A stretch of DNA of 64,000 nucleotides, from positions 9,341,001-9,405,000 of the forward strand of contig NC_065577.1 in the NCBI RefSeq assembly GCF_937616625.2, in the 5' to 3' direction. The DNA comes from Mercurialis annua. Lineage: Eukaryota; Streptophyta; Magnoliopsida; Malpighiales; Euphorbiaceae. The notes below the pieces were generated by a model. That model was not told the origin of the DNA and made no database searches. It was given only the letters and a program-made list of their open reading frames with translations. Position numbers and translations under genes: made by a program. This document shows positions 23,074-34,986 of the stretch, in pieces. The stretch's first letter is position 1, and each line of letters starts with the position of its first letter.

Positions 23074-23381
23074 TAGACATGTTCATGGGCTTGGATACCC
23101 GGCCCGCCCGCCCAGGCCCGTCCTCTTAGGGCCGGGCTTGGACACCAAATTTTGGCCCGAGCCCGAGCGCAAAAAAACCCAATTTTTTATGGGCGGGCTC
23201 GGGCTTCTAATATTATAAAAAAAACAACGTAAGCCCGCCTAAACCCGGCCCGAGCCCGTAAAAATAGTGCATTAGGGCCGGGTTTGGGTAGTATATTTAA
23301 AGCCCGAACCAGGCTTGGGCGGGCTTGGGCTTGTCTTTAAAAAAGTCAAGCCCACCCAAGCCCGGCCCATGAACAGGTCTA
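23074..23381. mobile_element. GC-rich hAT-type MITE with 8-bp TSD
   Basis: ACTACGAT lies on both sides (23066-23073 and 23382-23389), the 8-bp duplication of hAT elements. The 17-bp terminal repeats TAGACATGTTCATGGGC and its complement differ at one base. The 308-bp body is strikingly G+C-rich, built from GCCCGGCCCGAGCCCG-like blocks, against an AT-rich background. No ORF was found. Confidence 0.88.
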
Positions 23382-23448
23382 ACTACGATACCAAGTATAG
23401 GATAATTGATTTTGAGAGTCATACTTAACTTTTTTTATATAATTGTAG

Positions 23449-24470
23449 CACTACTAAAAAGCTGCTTTTTAGCGACAGATTTTTCCTTCGCTAAAAAGCA
23501 TAAATCTGTCGGGAATTACGTTTCCGACGGATTTGCCGACGGACTGTGAGGCGTTTGTGGCGTCGATAAATGAATTAACGACGCCACAAAAAAATCTGTC
23601 GCCAAATGGCAAGGGCCGTTGCGTAACGCGTCGATGGACGACGCGTTTGGCGACGTCCCACGACGGACAAATCCGTCTCCAATAGCCATCCTTTTAGCAG
23701 AATTTGGACTTTCCGAGCAGAATTTGGCCGTTTTCTGGCTTTTTAATTAACTGTAAACCCTGCTAAAATACACACAAATTGCAAAAAAGATAAACAACAC
23801 AGAAAATACAAAAGACATATATAAATAACATACAATACATGAAAACTGTATACCAAAAACGTCCCTATACTACAATAAAATAAGTCTGCGGTGTCGTCAT
23901 CTGTGACACCATCATCAGTAACCGGTGGAAGGGTGGGTAGCACATCTCCCTGGGCCCGCTGTTGCATCGCCGCTACAACTGCAATCTGGACCTGATCACG
24001 GATCGTATACGCAAACTGAGCGATGAGATCGATACGCAACCTTTCCTCGGCGGTTGGCGACACGGTCTGAGAGGAGCTGCCGGCTCATCTACTAGAAGTA
24101 CTCCGCTACGAGGCGACGTATTCAGAACCAACTGAGCCTAATCCGTAGATACGCCGCTTTATCACCCCCTCAACAGCGGATAGACTTGGTCCGGGTCCAC
24201 TAGGGTAGAGGCTGTACTTGCCTCAGCCGTCTGTCGCCAAAACGGTCTCAGCTTTGGTCTCAGCTGGGGACCATTGGCGACGGATTGCGGCAAAACTAGC
24301 GACGAACATTATGTCGCTAATTCTGCCACAGAATTGTTGATTGGTCGCTAACATTTTAGCGACCAAAAATGTTCCGACGGATTAAATCTATCGCAAAGTG
24401 TCATTTGTGATGGAATAAAGGGAATTAGCGACGGATAATTCCGCCGCTAATTCCCTGTTTTTTAGCAGAG
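23449..24470. mobile_element. Second CACTA derivative, with transposase remnant
   Basis: The left end is CACTACTAAAAAGCTG at 23449. The right end is a decayed complement at about 24455-24470. Subterminal repeats of the AGCGACGGAT/ATCCGTCGC type crowd both ends. The flanking triplets TAG and TAA match at 2 of 3 positions. The element is related to, but distinct in sequence from, the one at 7647-8769. Confidence 0.75.
23743..24240 (-). pseudogene. C-terminal remnant of a plant En/Spm (CACTA) transposase-associated protein
   Basis: On the minus strand the frame contains PSGPGPSLSAVEGVI and KRRIYGLGSVGSEY, resembling the C-terminal RxYGLGS segment of plant Ptta/En/Spm transposase proteins. There is then an in-frame stop, and the open part from 24063 has ERLRIDLIAQFAYTIRD. 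The acidic end VTDDGVTDDDTADLF is followed by further open but unconserved codons. Most of the protein is absent. The family assignment rests on this short motif. Confidence 0.55.
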
Positions 24471-24875
24471 TAATCCAAACTCTAAATTTTAGTATACCGA
24501 TGACTGAATTTTTTTTATAATATGTTTTCTCGTAATTGAAAATTGAATAATAATATCATCACTATATTGAAGAAGGAAAAAAGTTAAAATAAAAGAACAG
24601 AGAAAAATCAACTTAAACACAAAAGAATAGATGGTGAAACCATCTCTTTGTAAGATTATTACTGTAATAATAGTATATTAGTAACCTATAATTAATTATA
24701 TGGTCTAATATTACATAAACTAATATAATGGTTATTAGTTAATTATGAAAATAAACTAATTAAAAAGCATATTGTTTTAACAATTTCTTGTCCTAGTGTT
24801 AAAAAATATTTACCTCACTAAAAGAGCCATTTATGTAAGAAGTCTTAAAATTAACTTAGAACAAAGGATCACTTT
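24471..24875. other. AT-rich spacer before the gypsy element
   Basis: Nothing recognisable was seen; the five bases before the LTR are ACTTT. Confidence 0.4.
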
Positions 24876-25282
24876 TGTAATACCCCAAAATATTTTAAGA
24901 TAATTATGTCGTGCCACGTGTCGTGATTCCCGATAAATTAAAGTAAGGAGAATTTAATTTAATTATATCGGAAATTCAAGAATAAAATCTAATGAGTCAA
25001 TTAGCGGGATTAAAGGAATTAATTTTGAAAATTTGGATGTGGAGGTATTTTGGGGCTAAATTGCAAATTATGCAAAGTTTAGGGGCTAAAGTGCAAATTA
25101 GCCAATTAAGCCCGAAAATAGAAATTGGAGGATTTTCGATGAAAATAATATATTTTAAGTTAGTATTATTTATTTGGATATAAATAATACGTATATGAAT
25201 TAATAGAAAGATTAATTGATTTCGATTTGGACTAAATTGTAAGTTTTGAAAAGTTTCAAGGGCCAAATGGTAAGTTGACCAT

Positions 25283-25292
25283 TATATATATA
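25283..25292 (+). promoter_or_regulatory. LTR TATA box
   Basis: A TATATATATA tract about 410 bp into the LTR is repeated at 32634-32643 in the 3' LTR. It is the best core promoter candidate and would start transcription before the palindrome array. Confidence 0.5.
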
Positions 25293-25666
25293 GGAAACCT
25301 TCATCAGTAAGATGAAGGATCCAGACTTCATCTTCTTTCTCTTTTTCTTATTCTCACCGTTGTTTTCGTACGGTTCCATCGCTCGATTCCGTTTCTCGTC
25401 CGTTTCCGACGTTCTATAACTCCAAACGATCGTATTTCGACGGGTAATCACGGTAAGCTTGACGTTTTACCGTTTCGTTGATTATATTTTGAGTTATATC
25501 GATTCAAAGTTTTAGGCCGCGAAACGATTTTATCGTTTTATCGAGTTTATGATTGATATATAACGTTTTGAGCTTAGAATACGCGTTTTGGTTGAGTTTG
25601 GAGCGTTTTTACGTTTATAGCAGGTCGGGAACCCCGGAAATCGATTCCGGGGGATCGTGCACGACT

Positions 25667-25832
25667 GTACACGATCGTGTACCGTGGTACACGAACGTGT
25701 ACTTGAGGTACACGAACGTGTACCATCAATGGTACACGAACGTGTACTAAAGTACACGAACGTGTACCATCATATGGTACACGAACGTGTACTAAGGTAC
25801 ACGAACGTGTACCTCCCTGCACGAGCGTGCAC
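25667..25832. repeat. Array of eight 16-bp palindromes in the 5' LTR
   Basis: Unit starts are 25667, 25687, 25708, 25732, 25752, 25777, 25797 and 25817. Unit 1 is the perfect palindrome GTACACGATCGTGTAC. Units 2-7 are GTACACGAACGTGTAC with an asymmetric AA centre. Unit 8 is a CTGCACGAGCGTGCAC variant. Start-to-start spacing is 20-25 bp, mostly about two helical turns. The core CACG-NN-CGTG resembles binding sites of dimeric plant factors, but no factor can be named. Confidence 0.9.
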
Positions 25833-27139
25833 CCTTCGATTCTCGCACCCTGAGTCTTCGTACCTCGATTGAATTAATGGAATTCACGTATTGAATCAGA
25901 AATCGAATAGTAGTTAACCTAATGAGGTTATAAGAAGATTGAATTGGAAGTAATTAGCGATCCGTAAATGAGTTTGATATCGTTTAATGGGATATGCGTG
26001 AGAAGCACGACGATTAATAAGAGTTCAATGTGTCGAGTCTCGAGTCTAGAGTCAATCTTAGAATAGGATTCTGATGTGAGTCAAATGTTTTGAAATTGTT
26101 TTAGATCCAGCGAGGCAAGAAGGAGCTGGACCAGGAGCTCGGGAAGCTTGACGTTTCTAAAGCCCCGACGTATTTTTGGATAAGCGTTTTCTGTGAGTTT
26201 ATACGATTTGCTTTTGAAGTATTTATTCAAGCAACCATTTTATATTGCTTTCTATTTGAATTGCATGATTTATATATTAAATCTTTAAGTCAGTTGCACA
26301 TATGCTTGATTTGAAACCAGTATTGATCCGTTGGAACGTGCTACCTATTGAGCGGCAATAGGACTGTGTGATCACCAGTTTGATTTGATACAGCTGTGAA
26401 TACGATTAAGTTCATGAATTCTGAAGGTAGATGTATGATTGTGATACGAGAGTGAACTCGGTTACGGTGTAACCTGGGCCTCGTATCTAGTGGGATAGAC
26501 CCACTACTGGGATTAAGAGAATTGTCGCGACTGACGTGGTAGAGTGTGAATACTCCCGGGTCGGACTATTGGATAAGTCTTCCTCTGAGTATATACGGTT
26601 AACATATTTGAGGATTAGGGTTTCAATCGGATCCTGTACTTGGTTGCATATGATTGATTACGACTTTATGTTTTATTTGAATACTTATTAGTAAATGTAT
26701 GAACTCACTCAGTATATCCCAATATACTGACCCCTCACAGATTTCCTTTCAGGATAAAGACGCTTTGAAGCAACGGACTTCTATCCTACATCCAGAAGTC
26801 TGTATTTTTGAGTATGTAAAGAAACAGTACTTTACTCTTAGAGCTGCAGTAGATAAGTGTTTTGCAAGTCAGCTTGTATGTGTAGTTTTCTGTAAATATA
26901 ACTTTAACGTTTTAAAGTTTTAAACGTTTTACGCTTGCTGCGTTATTTATTTTGTGACTGCCAGAGGATATGTGTGCCTGGCATGTGTGCTTCTGCATGA
27001 CGCGTGTTTATTTATGTCATGCATGACGATTATATTTGCGAAAAATTATTTTACGTTTTTAGGCTTGCTACGGGTTTCGGAGCAACCACTCCCATTCCCT
27101 AGCGCCGGTCTCGGCCCTGAGATTGGGTCGTGACAATGT

Positions 27140-27151
27140 TGGTATCAGAGC
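27140..27151 (+). other. Primer binding site (initiator tRNA-Met)
   Basis: TGGTATCAGAGC lies 4 bases after the LTR end. It is complementary to the 3' end of plant tRNA-iMet, the usual primer of this lineage. Confidence 0.9.
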
Positions 27152-27398
27152 ATGGTCCAGTTACCATTGCTTATGTTAGAAAAGTGATTGATTTTCCTAG
27201 GATTCTACTGCAGCACATAGGACTCAAGTCTTGTCTTTGTTACGTATTCGTTTGATTTTCAAACTTTCAGCTTTCCCTCTAGGATGTGGGTCTGTCTTAT
27301 GTGTGTGTTCGTATGTGAAGAGATGCGCGTTTATTACGGTATGCGTTTGCGATAATATGCGGTTATGTGGCTAAATAACGCTGTTTGTCTTGGTCAGG

Positions 27399-30300
27399 AT
27401 GTCTGACCAACGACAAGAAGTAGAGCGAGCTGCCGCTGCAGCACGAAATGTTATAGAAGGGGCGCATGACGTCCATCCAGAAGCTCAAGATGAGTCTTCT
27501 GTTCATGGAGGAGGTGGTGGCCAAGAGGCCCAGGCGCAGGCACCTGGAGTGCAAGCGTAAGCCCAGCAACCTAATGTTGTGGGTTTTGATCTGAATCAGT
27601 TTTTTACGGGAATTGCGGCTATGCAAGCTAATCAGGCAGAGGTGCAGAATATGCATCGTGAACAACTTCAACAGCAACAGCTACGCAATGTTGCTTTCAC
27701 TGATCGAGATATCGTTTTGGCTTACATGCGCCTCAAGCAAACTAAGTTTGACAGTACAGGCGATGCTCTCGATTTCCTCGAAGAAGTAGAACGTAATGCT
27801 CGACGCCTGCACGCTAATGAGAGACAGACCATCATTATGGTGGAAATGTCATTGAAAGGACCTGCGAAAGATTGGTTTCAGCAGCATATTCAGCCAACCA
27901 TGGATACTATGACCTGGGCTGAATTTGCAAACCACTTTAGGGAATACTTTTTACCATATGCGGTGACGGAGAGTTATCGTAGCCAGTGGTTGACCCTGAG
28001 TAGAGGCAATCGGTCTGTGCAAGAGTATGTGACGGAGTTTACTAGGGTGAGTAGATTTGCACTAGACTTGACTACAGACCCAGTCAGAGTGAACTCGAGG
28101 TTTGTAGAGGGTCTAGGAGCTGAATTTGTGAGTCTGACGTCTGATATCGGAAGAACCCTAGTGCAACTGATTGATAGCGCTAGGCAAATGGAAGTTTCTC
28201 TGATCCGTTTTGGAAGAATTCCTGACCCTTCCAATGTTGCACCTGTGAGAGATAATACGTTTCGTAGCGTACAGAGTGCGCCTACTCAGACATATGTTGG
28301 GAATTATTCCCGATACACACAACGTCAGCGAGAACGTAAAAGACCTCGACGCGGAACACGGGTTAGTACCTCAGGCACTAGATTTAGTGCCAGATCGATG
28401 AGTGACATGGGAGGCGGAGTTCCTTTATGTCTGAACTGTAATAGGAGGCACTATGGCGCGTGTTACACTGCTAATGGAGCATGTTTTAACTGTGGTCAAC
28501 GGGGCCATTTTGCTAGAGACTGTCCGAGGCAGATGCCCCAAGGCTCAATGACTACTGTAGTACAACCTTCTTATCAGCAGCAGAGAACCGCGCAGCAGTT
28601 AGCGTCAGGATATGATCAGACAGGAAGTACCTTTACTGGTCAGAGAGGCCGTGGCTATGGAAATCGTGGAGGAAGAAATGGCGGAGGACGCGGTACTGGC
28701 CAGACTTCGCAGGCTGGCGGAAGTCAAGCTAGGGTCTTTGCACTGAATCCTCAGGAGGCTCAGGCTTCCAATGCGGTGGTGCAAGGTACCTTTTCTATCG
28801 CTTCTCAAGACGCACTAATTTTATTTGATCCGGGCGCTACGCATTCGTTTGTTTCGCCTAGTTTTGCTAGTAAGTTAGGAATGCAACCAGCGTACCTTAG
28901 GAACCCTTTATCCGTAGTTACCCCAGTCGGAGAGAGTGTGGAAGTTAGTATCGTTTACCCGTCTTGTCCTGTGAAAGTTCAAGGACGAGATTTGTTAGTC
29001 GACTTAATTTTACTCAAAGTATTAGCTTTTGACGTTATACTAGGAATGGATTGGCTAGCTCAGCACTATGCCAACGTGGATTGTCGGAAGAAGACGGTGA
29101 CGTTTAACACGCCTGGAATTGAAGCGGTTTCAATTCAGGGCGATAAGATGGAATCTTCTACGAGTATTATTTCAGCTATTAAAGCTTGTAGTATGTTGAA
29201 GAAGGGATGTTAAGGATTCTTAGCGGTAGTACGAGACGTGGAGAAGAAAAGTGTAAATTTAAGTGATGTGCCAGTTGTGTCGGAATATCCAGACGTTTTT
29301 CCAGAGGAATTACCTGGATTACCCCCAGATCGCGAGATTGAATTTTGTATCGAATTGGCTCCTGGCACGAAGCCGATATCGATACCTCCTTATCGAATGG
29401 CGCCAGCAGAGCTCAAAGAACTTAAGGATCAGTTAGAAGAATTGTTTGATCGCGGTTTCATTAGACCGAGTGTATCCCCGTGGGGTGCACCAGTATTATT
29501 CGTGAAAAAGAAGGATGGATCGCTTCGATTATGTATCGATTATCGACAGCTGAATAAGGTGACGATTAAGAATAAGTATCCGTTACCTAGAATCGACGAT
29601 TTGTTCGACCAGTTACAAGGAGCGAAGTTTTTCTCCAAGATTGATCTAAGATCAGGCTATCATCAATTGAAGATTCGTAACGATGACATACAAAAGACTG
29701 CTTTCCGAACTCGATATGGACATTATGAGTTCCTCGTTATGTCATTCGGATTGACGAACGCCCCAGCAGCCTTCATGGATTTGATGAATAGAATATTCAA
29801 ACCATACTTGGATCAGTTCGTGATCGTATTTATTGACGATATTTTGATCTATTCGCGTACAGAAGAAGGGCACGCTCAACATTTACGGATAGTACTACAG
29901 ACGCTAAGAGAGCATCAGCTTTACGCCAAATTCTCTAAATGTGAATTTTGGCTAACGGAAGTGGCTTTCTTAGGTCATGTGGTTTCACAAAGCGGCATTA
30001 AGGTTGATCCAAAGAAGATGGAAGCTGTGATAGAATGGAAACGGCCTGAATCAGTTACGGAAATTAGAAGTTTCCTTGGTTTAGCGGGATATTACAGACG
30101 ATTCGTACAAGACTTTTCGAAGATCGCTATACCTTTGACGAAGTTAACTCAAAAGAACGCGAAATTTAACTGGACGGACCAGTGTGAACTCAGTTTTCTG
30201 AAACTAAAAGAGTGTCTGACAACGGCACCAGTCTTAGCGTTACCAGAAGGAACGGAAGGATTCACAGTTTACTGTGACGCGTCAAGAGTTGGACTAGGAT

Positions 30301-32185
30301 GTGTCCTTATGCAACACGGTCGAGTGATTGCATACGCTTCGCGACAGCTCAAGAAGCACGAAACGAACTATCCGACGCATGATCTAGAATTAGCGGCGGT
30401 GATCTTCGCGCTAAAAATCTGGAGACATTATTTATACGGCGCTACGTGCGAGATCTTTACAGATCATAAGAGTCTCAAGTACATTTTTGACCAACGAGAG
30501 TTAAACCTCAGACAGCGGAGATGGATGGAACTACTGAAAGATTACGACTGCACGATACAATACCATCCAGGCAAGGCCAACGTAGTGGCAGATGCCTTAA
30601 GTAGGAAGTCAGCTGGAAGTCTCGCGCACGTTACAACGACATGGCGGAGGCCATTAATCAACGAGATACATACGATGTTTAGCCAAGGGGTTGAGTTTGA
30701 GATCTCATCTCTCGGAAACCTAATGGCTCAGTTAACGATACGATCAACGTTGATAGATCAGATCAAAGAATTGCAAGCAGACGACCCTCAATTGAAGCAT
30801 CTAATTGAGGAAGTTCAACAAGGAAAGAGTCAAGATTTCAGTATCGTCAACGGAATCTTGAAATACGGCAGTCGAATGTGCGTTCCAGATGTGGAAGACT
30901 TAAGACAGAAGATCATGGAGGAGACTCATGGAACGATCTATAGCGTTCATCCTGGTTCCACGAAGATGTACCACGACATCAAATCAACGTATTGGTGGAG
31001 CGGAATGAAGAAAGACATCGCAGAGTTTGTAGCGAAATGCCCGACTTGTCAGCAAGTCAAATTGGAGCATCAGCGACCTTACGGATTTCTTCAGCCGTTA
31101 CCCATCCCGGAGTGGAAGTGGGAGCAGATCACGATGGATTTCGTAATCGGATTACCCAAGACGCAGAAAGGGTTCGACTCTATTTGGGTAATCGTAGATC
31201 GTTTGACGAAGTCAGCGCACTTCATTCCTATCAAGACGATTTATTCTGCAGCAAAGTTAGCAGAGATTTATATCGATAAGATCGTGAGCCTACACGGAGT
31301 TCCCGTGTCAATCGTTTCAGATAGAGGTTCCGTATTTACCTCTCATTTCTGGAAAAGCTTACAAGACGCGTTAGGAACGCGATTAAATTTCAGCACTGCG
31401 TTTCACCCTCAGACGGATGGACAGTCTGAGCGAACGATTCAAACGTTAGAAGATATGCTTCGACTTTGCGTATTAGACTTCAGAGGTAGTTGGGATACGT
31501 ACCTACCTCTAGTCGAGTTTGCCTACAACAACAGCTATCATTCAAGCATCGAGATGGCTCCTCACGAAGCATTATACGGTCGCAAGTGTCGATCCCCTAT
31601 CTGTTGGGATGAAGTCGGTGAAGAAAGCTCACTGGAGCAGAGATCATCCAGATTACGTCAGAAAAAGTACCGTTGATAAAGCAACGTCTGAATACTGCTT
31701 CCAGTCGACAGAAGAGTTACGCGGACCCCAAGAGGAAGGATATCGAATTTCAGCTCGGAGACTACGTATTTCTCAAAGTATCACCGATGAAGGGAGTAAT
31801 TCGTTTCGAAAAGAAGGGTAAATTGGCTCCGAGATATGTCGGACCGTATCAGATCGTGGAGCGTATAGGCTCAGTTGCCTATAAGCTAGACTTGCCACAG
31901 GAGATGTCGCAAGTTCATCCGGTCTTTCATATTTCCATGCTTCGGAAGTATGTACCAGACCCTTCTCGAATAATTCAACCACAATTGGTGGACGTGAGCG
32001 AGGAACTAACTTACGAAGAACGACCAGTGCAGATTGTCGATACGCAGATACGACAATTGCGAACGAAAAGAATTCCAATGGTGAAAGTTCTTTGGAGAAG
32101 TCGATCTGTAGAAGAGTGCACATGGGAGACAGAAGAGGATATGAGGCAGAAATATCCATATCTATTTACTCAAGGTACGTGGTAA
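27399..32185 (+). pseudogene. Gypsy gag-pol polyprotein, three lesions
   Basis: One long frame starts at ATG 27399. Order: gag core (DWFQQHI, VQEYVTEFTRVSRFA), CCHC knuckle CFNCGQRGHFARDC, and a protease whose catalytic motif reads LFDPGATHSF (DPGA where D-S/T-G-A is expected). RT follows with [13 protein letters not shown] and FIDD, then RNase H ([14 protein letters not shown]), integrase zinc finger and core ([22 protein letters not shown]), and a chromodomain (VKVLWRSRSVEECTWE). Lesions: TAA at 27558, TAA at 29211 (both consistent with CAA to TAA) and a 1-base frameshift near 31620; the last frame runs to 32185. It cannot make a full polyprotein, although most domains are intact. Confidence 0.92.
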
Positions 32186-32213
32186 ATTTTAAATTCGAGG
32201 ACGAATTTATTTT

Positions 32214-32222
32214 AAGGGGGGG
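32214..32222 (+). other. Polypurine tract
   Basis: AAGGGGGGG lies 4 bases before the 3' LTR and primes plus-strand synthesis in this lineage. Confidence 0.85.
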
Positions 32223-32226
32223 TGAA

Positions 32227-34486
32227 TGTAATACCCCAAAATATTTTAAGATAATTATGTCGTGCCACGTGTCGTGATTCCCGATAAATTAAAGTAAGGA
32301 GAATTTAATTTAATTATATCGGAAATTCAAGAATAAAATCTAATGAGTCAATTAGCGGGATTAAAGGAATTAATTTTAAAAATTTGGATGTGGAGGTATT
32401 TTGGGGCTAAATTGCAAATTATGCAAAGTTTAGGGGCTAAAGTGCAAATTAGCCAATTAAGCCCGAAAATAGAAATTGGAGGATTTTCGATGAAAATAAT
32501 ATATTTTAAGTTAGTATTATTTATTTGGATATAAATAATACGTATATGAATTAATAGAAAGATTAATTGATTTCGATTTGGACTAAATTGTAAGTTTTGA
32601 AAAGTTTCAAGGGCCAAATGGTAAGTTGACCATTATATATATAGGAAACCTTCATCAGTAAGATGAAGGATCCAGACTTCATCTTCTTTCTCTTTTTCTT
32701 ATTCTCACCGTTGTTTTCGTACGGTTCCATCGCTCGATTCCGTTTCTCGTCCGTTTCCGACGTTCTATAACTCCAAACGATCGTATTTCGACGGGTAATC
32801 ACGGTAAGCTTGACGTTTTACCGTTTCGTTGATTATATTTTGTGTTATTTCGATTCAAAGTTTTAGACCGCGAAACGATTTTATCGTTTTATCGAGTTTA
32901 TGATTGATATATAACGTTTTGAGCTTAGAATACGCGTTTTGGTTGAGTTTGGAGCGTTTTTACGTTTATAGCAGGTCGGGAACCCCGGAAATCGATTCCG
33001 GGGGATCGTGCACGACTGTACACGATCGTGTACCGTGGTACACGAACGTGTACTTGAGGTACACGAACGTGTACCATCAATAATACACGAACGTGTACTA
33101 AAGTACACGAACGTGTACCATCATATGGTACACGAACGTGTACTAAGGTACACGAACGTGTACCTCCCTGCACGAGCGTGCACCCTTCGATTCTCGCACC
33201 CTGAGTCTTCGTACCTCGATTGAATTAATGGAATTCACGTATTGAATCAGAAATCGAATAGTAGTTAACCTAATGAGGTTATAAGAAGATTGAATTGGAA
33301 GTAATTAGCGATCCGTAAACGAGTTTGATATCGTTTAATGGGATATGCGTGAGAAGCACGACGATTAATAAGAGTTCAATGTGTCGAGTCTCAAGTCTAG
33401 AGTCAATCTTAGAATAGGATTCTGATGTGAGTCAAATGTTTTGAAATTGTTTTAGATCCAGCGAGGCAAGAAGGAGCTGGACCAGGAGCTCGGGAAGCTT
33501 GACGTTTCTAAAGCCCCGACGTATTTTTGGATAAGCGTTTTCTGTGAGTTTATACGATTTGCTTTTGAAGTATTTATTCAAGCAACCATTTTATATTGCT
33601 TTCTATTTGAATTGCATGATTTATATATTAAATCTTTAAGTGAGTTGCACATATGCTTGATTTGAAACCAGTATTGATCTGATGGAACGTGCTACCTATT
33701 GAGCGGCAATAGGACTGTGTGATCACCAGTTTGATTTGATACAGCTGTGAATACGATTAAGTTCATGAATTCTGAAGGTAGATGTATGATTGTGATACGA
33801 GAGTGAACTCGGTTACGGTGTAACCTGAGCCCCGTATCTAGTGGGATAGACCCACTACTGGGATTAAGAGAATTGTCGCGACTGACGTGGTAGAGTGTGA
33901 ATACTCCCGGGTCGGACTATTGGATAAGTCTTCCTCTGAGTATATACGGTTAACATATTTGAGGATTAGGGTTTCAATCGGATCCTGTACTTGGTTGCAT
34001 ATGATTGATTACGACTTTATGTTTTATTTGAATACTTATTAGTAAATGTATGAACTCACTCAGTATATCCCAATATACTGACCCCTTACAGATTTCCTTT
34101 CAGGATAAAGACGCTTTGAAGCAACGGACTTCTATCCTACATCCAGAAGTCTGTATTTTTGAGTATGTAAAGAAACAGTACTTTACTCTTAGAGCTGCAG
34201 TAGATAAGTGTTCTGCAAGTCAGCTTGTATGTGTAGTTTTCTGTAAATATAACTTTAACGTTTTAAAGTTTTAAACGTTTTACGCTTGCTGCGTTATTTA
34301 TTTTGTGACTGCCAGAGGATATGTGTGCCTGGCATGTGTGCTTCTGCATGACGCGTGTTTATTTATGTCATGCATGACGATTATATTTGCGAAAAATTAT
34401 TTTACGTTTTTAGGCTTGCTACGGGTTTCGGAGCAACCACTCCCATTCCCTAGCGCCGGTCTCGGCCCTGAGATTGGGTCGTGACA
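32227..34486 (+). repeat. 3' LTR of the gypsy element
   Basis: It has the same length as the 5' LTR, about 15 differences by eye, and ends GGGTCGTGACA. The palindrome array is at 33018-33183, with unit 4 altered by two adjacent changes. The differences I found are mostly transitions. Confidence 0.93.
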
Positions 34487-34838
34487 ATGTTGGTATCAGA
34501 GCATGGTCCAGTTACCATTGCTTATGTTAGAAAAGTGATTGATTTTCCTAGGATTCTACTGCAGCACATAGGACTCAAGTCTTGTCTTTGTTACGTATTC
34601 GTTTGATTTTCAAACTTTCAGCTTTCCCTCTAGGATGTGGGTCTGTCTTATGTGTGTGTTCGTATGTGAAGAGATGCGCGTTTATTACGGTATGCGTTTG
34701 CGATAATATGCGGTTATGTGGCTAAATAACGCTGTTTGTCTTGGTCAGGATGTCTGACCAACGACAAGAAGTAGAGCGAGCTGCCGCTGCAGCACGAAAT
34801 GTTATAGAAGGGGCGCATGACGTCCATCCAGAAGCTCA
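34487..34838 (+). repeat. Second copy of PBS, leader and first gag codons after the 3' LTR
   Basis: These bases repeat 27136-27487 with no difference noted, including TGGTATCAGAGC at 34491-34502 and the gag start at 34750. The match ends at codon 30 of gag (GAAGCTCA). A normal 3' LTR ends at host DNA, so this is the start of a second internal region. Confidence 0.92.
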
Positions 34839-34947
34839 CTCATAACGAAAAGAAACCTGGTAACAAACGTATTTTGATGTACTAAATGATTTTGTAAAAT
34901 AAAATTTATATCTCACTCATAACTGATAGATGTTATAGAATTTTTTT
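34839..34947. other. Short AT-rich spacer with direct repeats
   Basis: CTCACTCATAAC occurs at 34836-34847 (spanning the gypsy end), at 34912-34923 and again at 41981-41992 beyond the LINE. Confidence 0.6.
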
Positions 34948-34986
34948 TATGTAAGAAACAAATAAAAACAGCAAAAAAAGCCCGAT

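Larger units (their letters stand above)
24876..27135 (+). repeat. 5' LTR of the gypsy element
   Basis: It starts TGTAATACCCC and ends GGGTCGTGACA (TG...CA). TATATATATA at 25283-25292 is the likely promoter. The palindrome array is at 25667-25832. Confidence 0.93.
24876..34838 (+). mobile_element. Ty3-gypsy chromovirus (Tekay/Del-like), with extra partial internal region
   Basis: 5' LTR 24876-27135, PBS 27140-27151, gag-pol 27399-32185, PPT 32214-32222, 3' LTR 32227-34486. Both LTRs are 2260 bp and differ at about 15 positions by eye (about 0.7%), so insertion is recent. The chromodomain and long LTRs fit the Tekay/Del lineage. Unusually, 34487-34838 repeats the 352 bases after the 5' LTR (27136-27487). 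The whole unit 24876-27487 is thus present twice. No matching 5-bp duplication is seen at the visible ends. Confidence 0.93.

Noticed and set aside
23743..24063. An independent host gene on the minus strand
   Set aside because: It lies wholly inside CACTA ends and continues upstream into transposase-like sequence through a stop.
24992..25183. Small ORFs inside the LTRs as genes
   Set aside because: They recur identically in both LTRs and lie in non-coding LTR sequence without conserved motifs.
25667..25832. A CRISPR array or coding repeat
   Set aside because: The units are short palindromes with almost no spacers, inside plant LTRs. The open frames on both strands follow from the palindromes.
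34487..34838. Host sequence with chance similarity to the gypsy leader
   Set aside because: 352 bases match with no difference noted and exact continuity from the LTR, including PBS and gag start.
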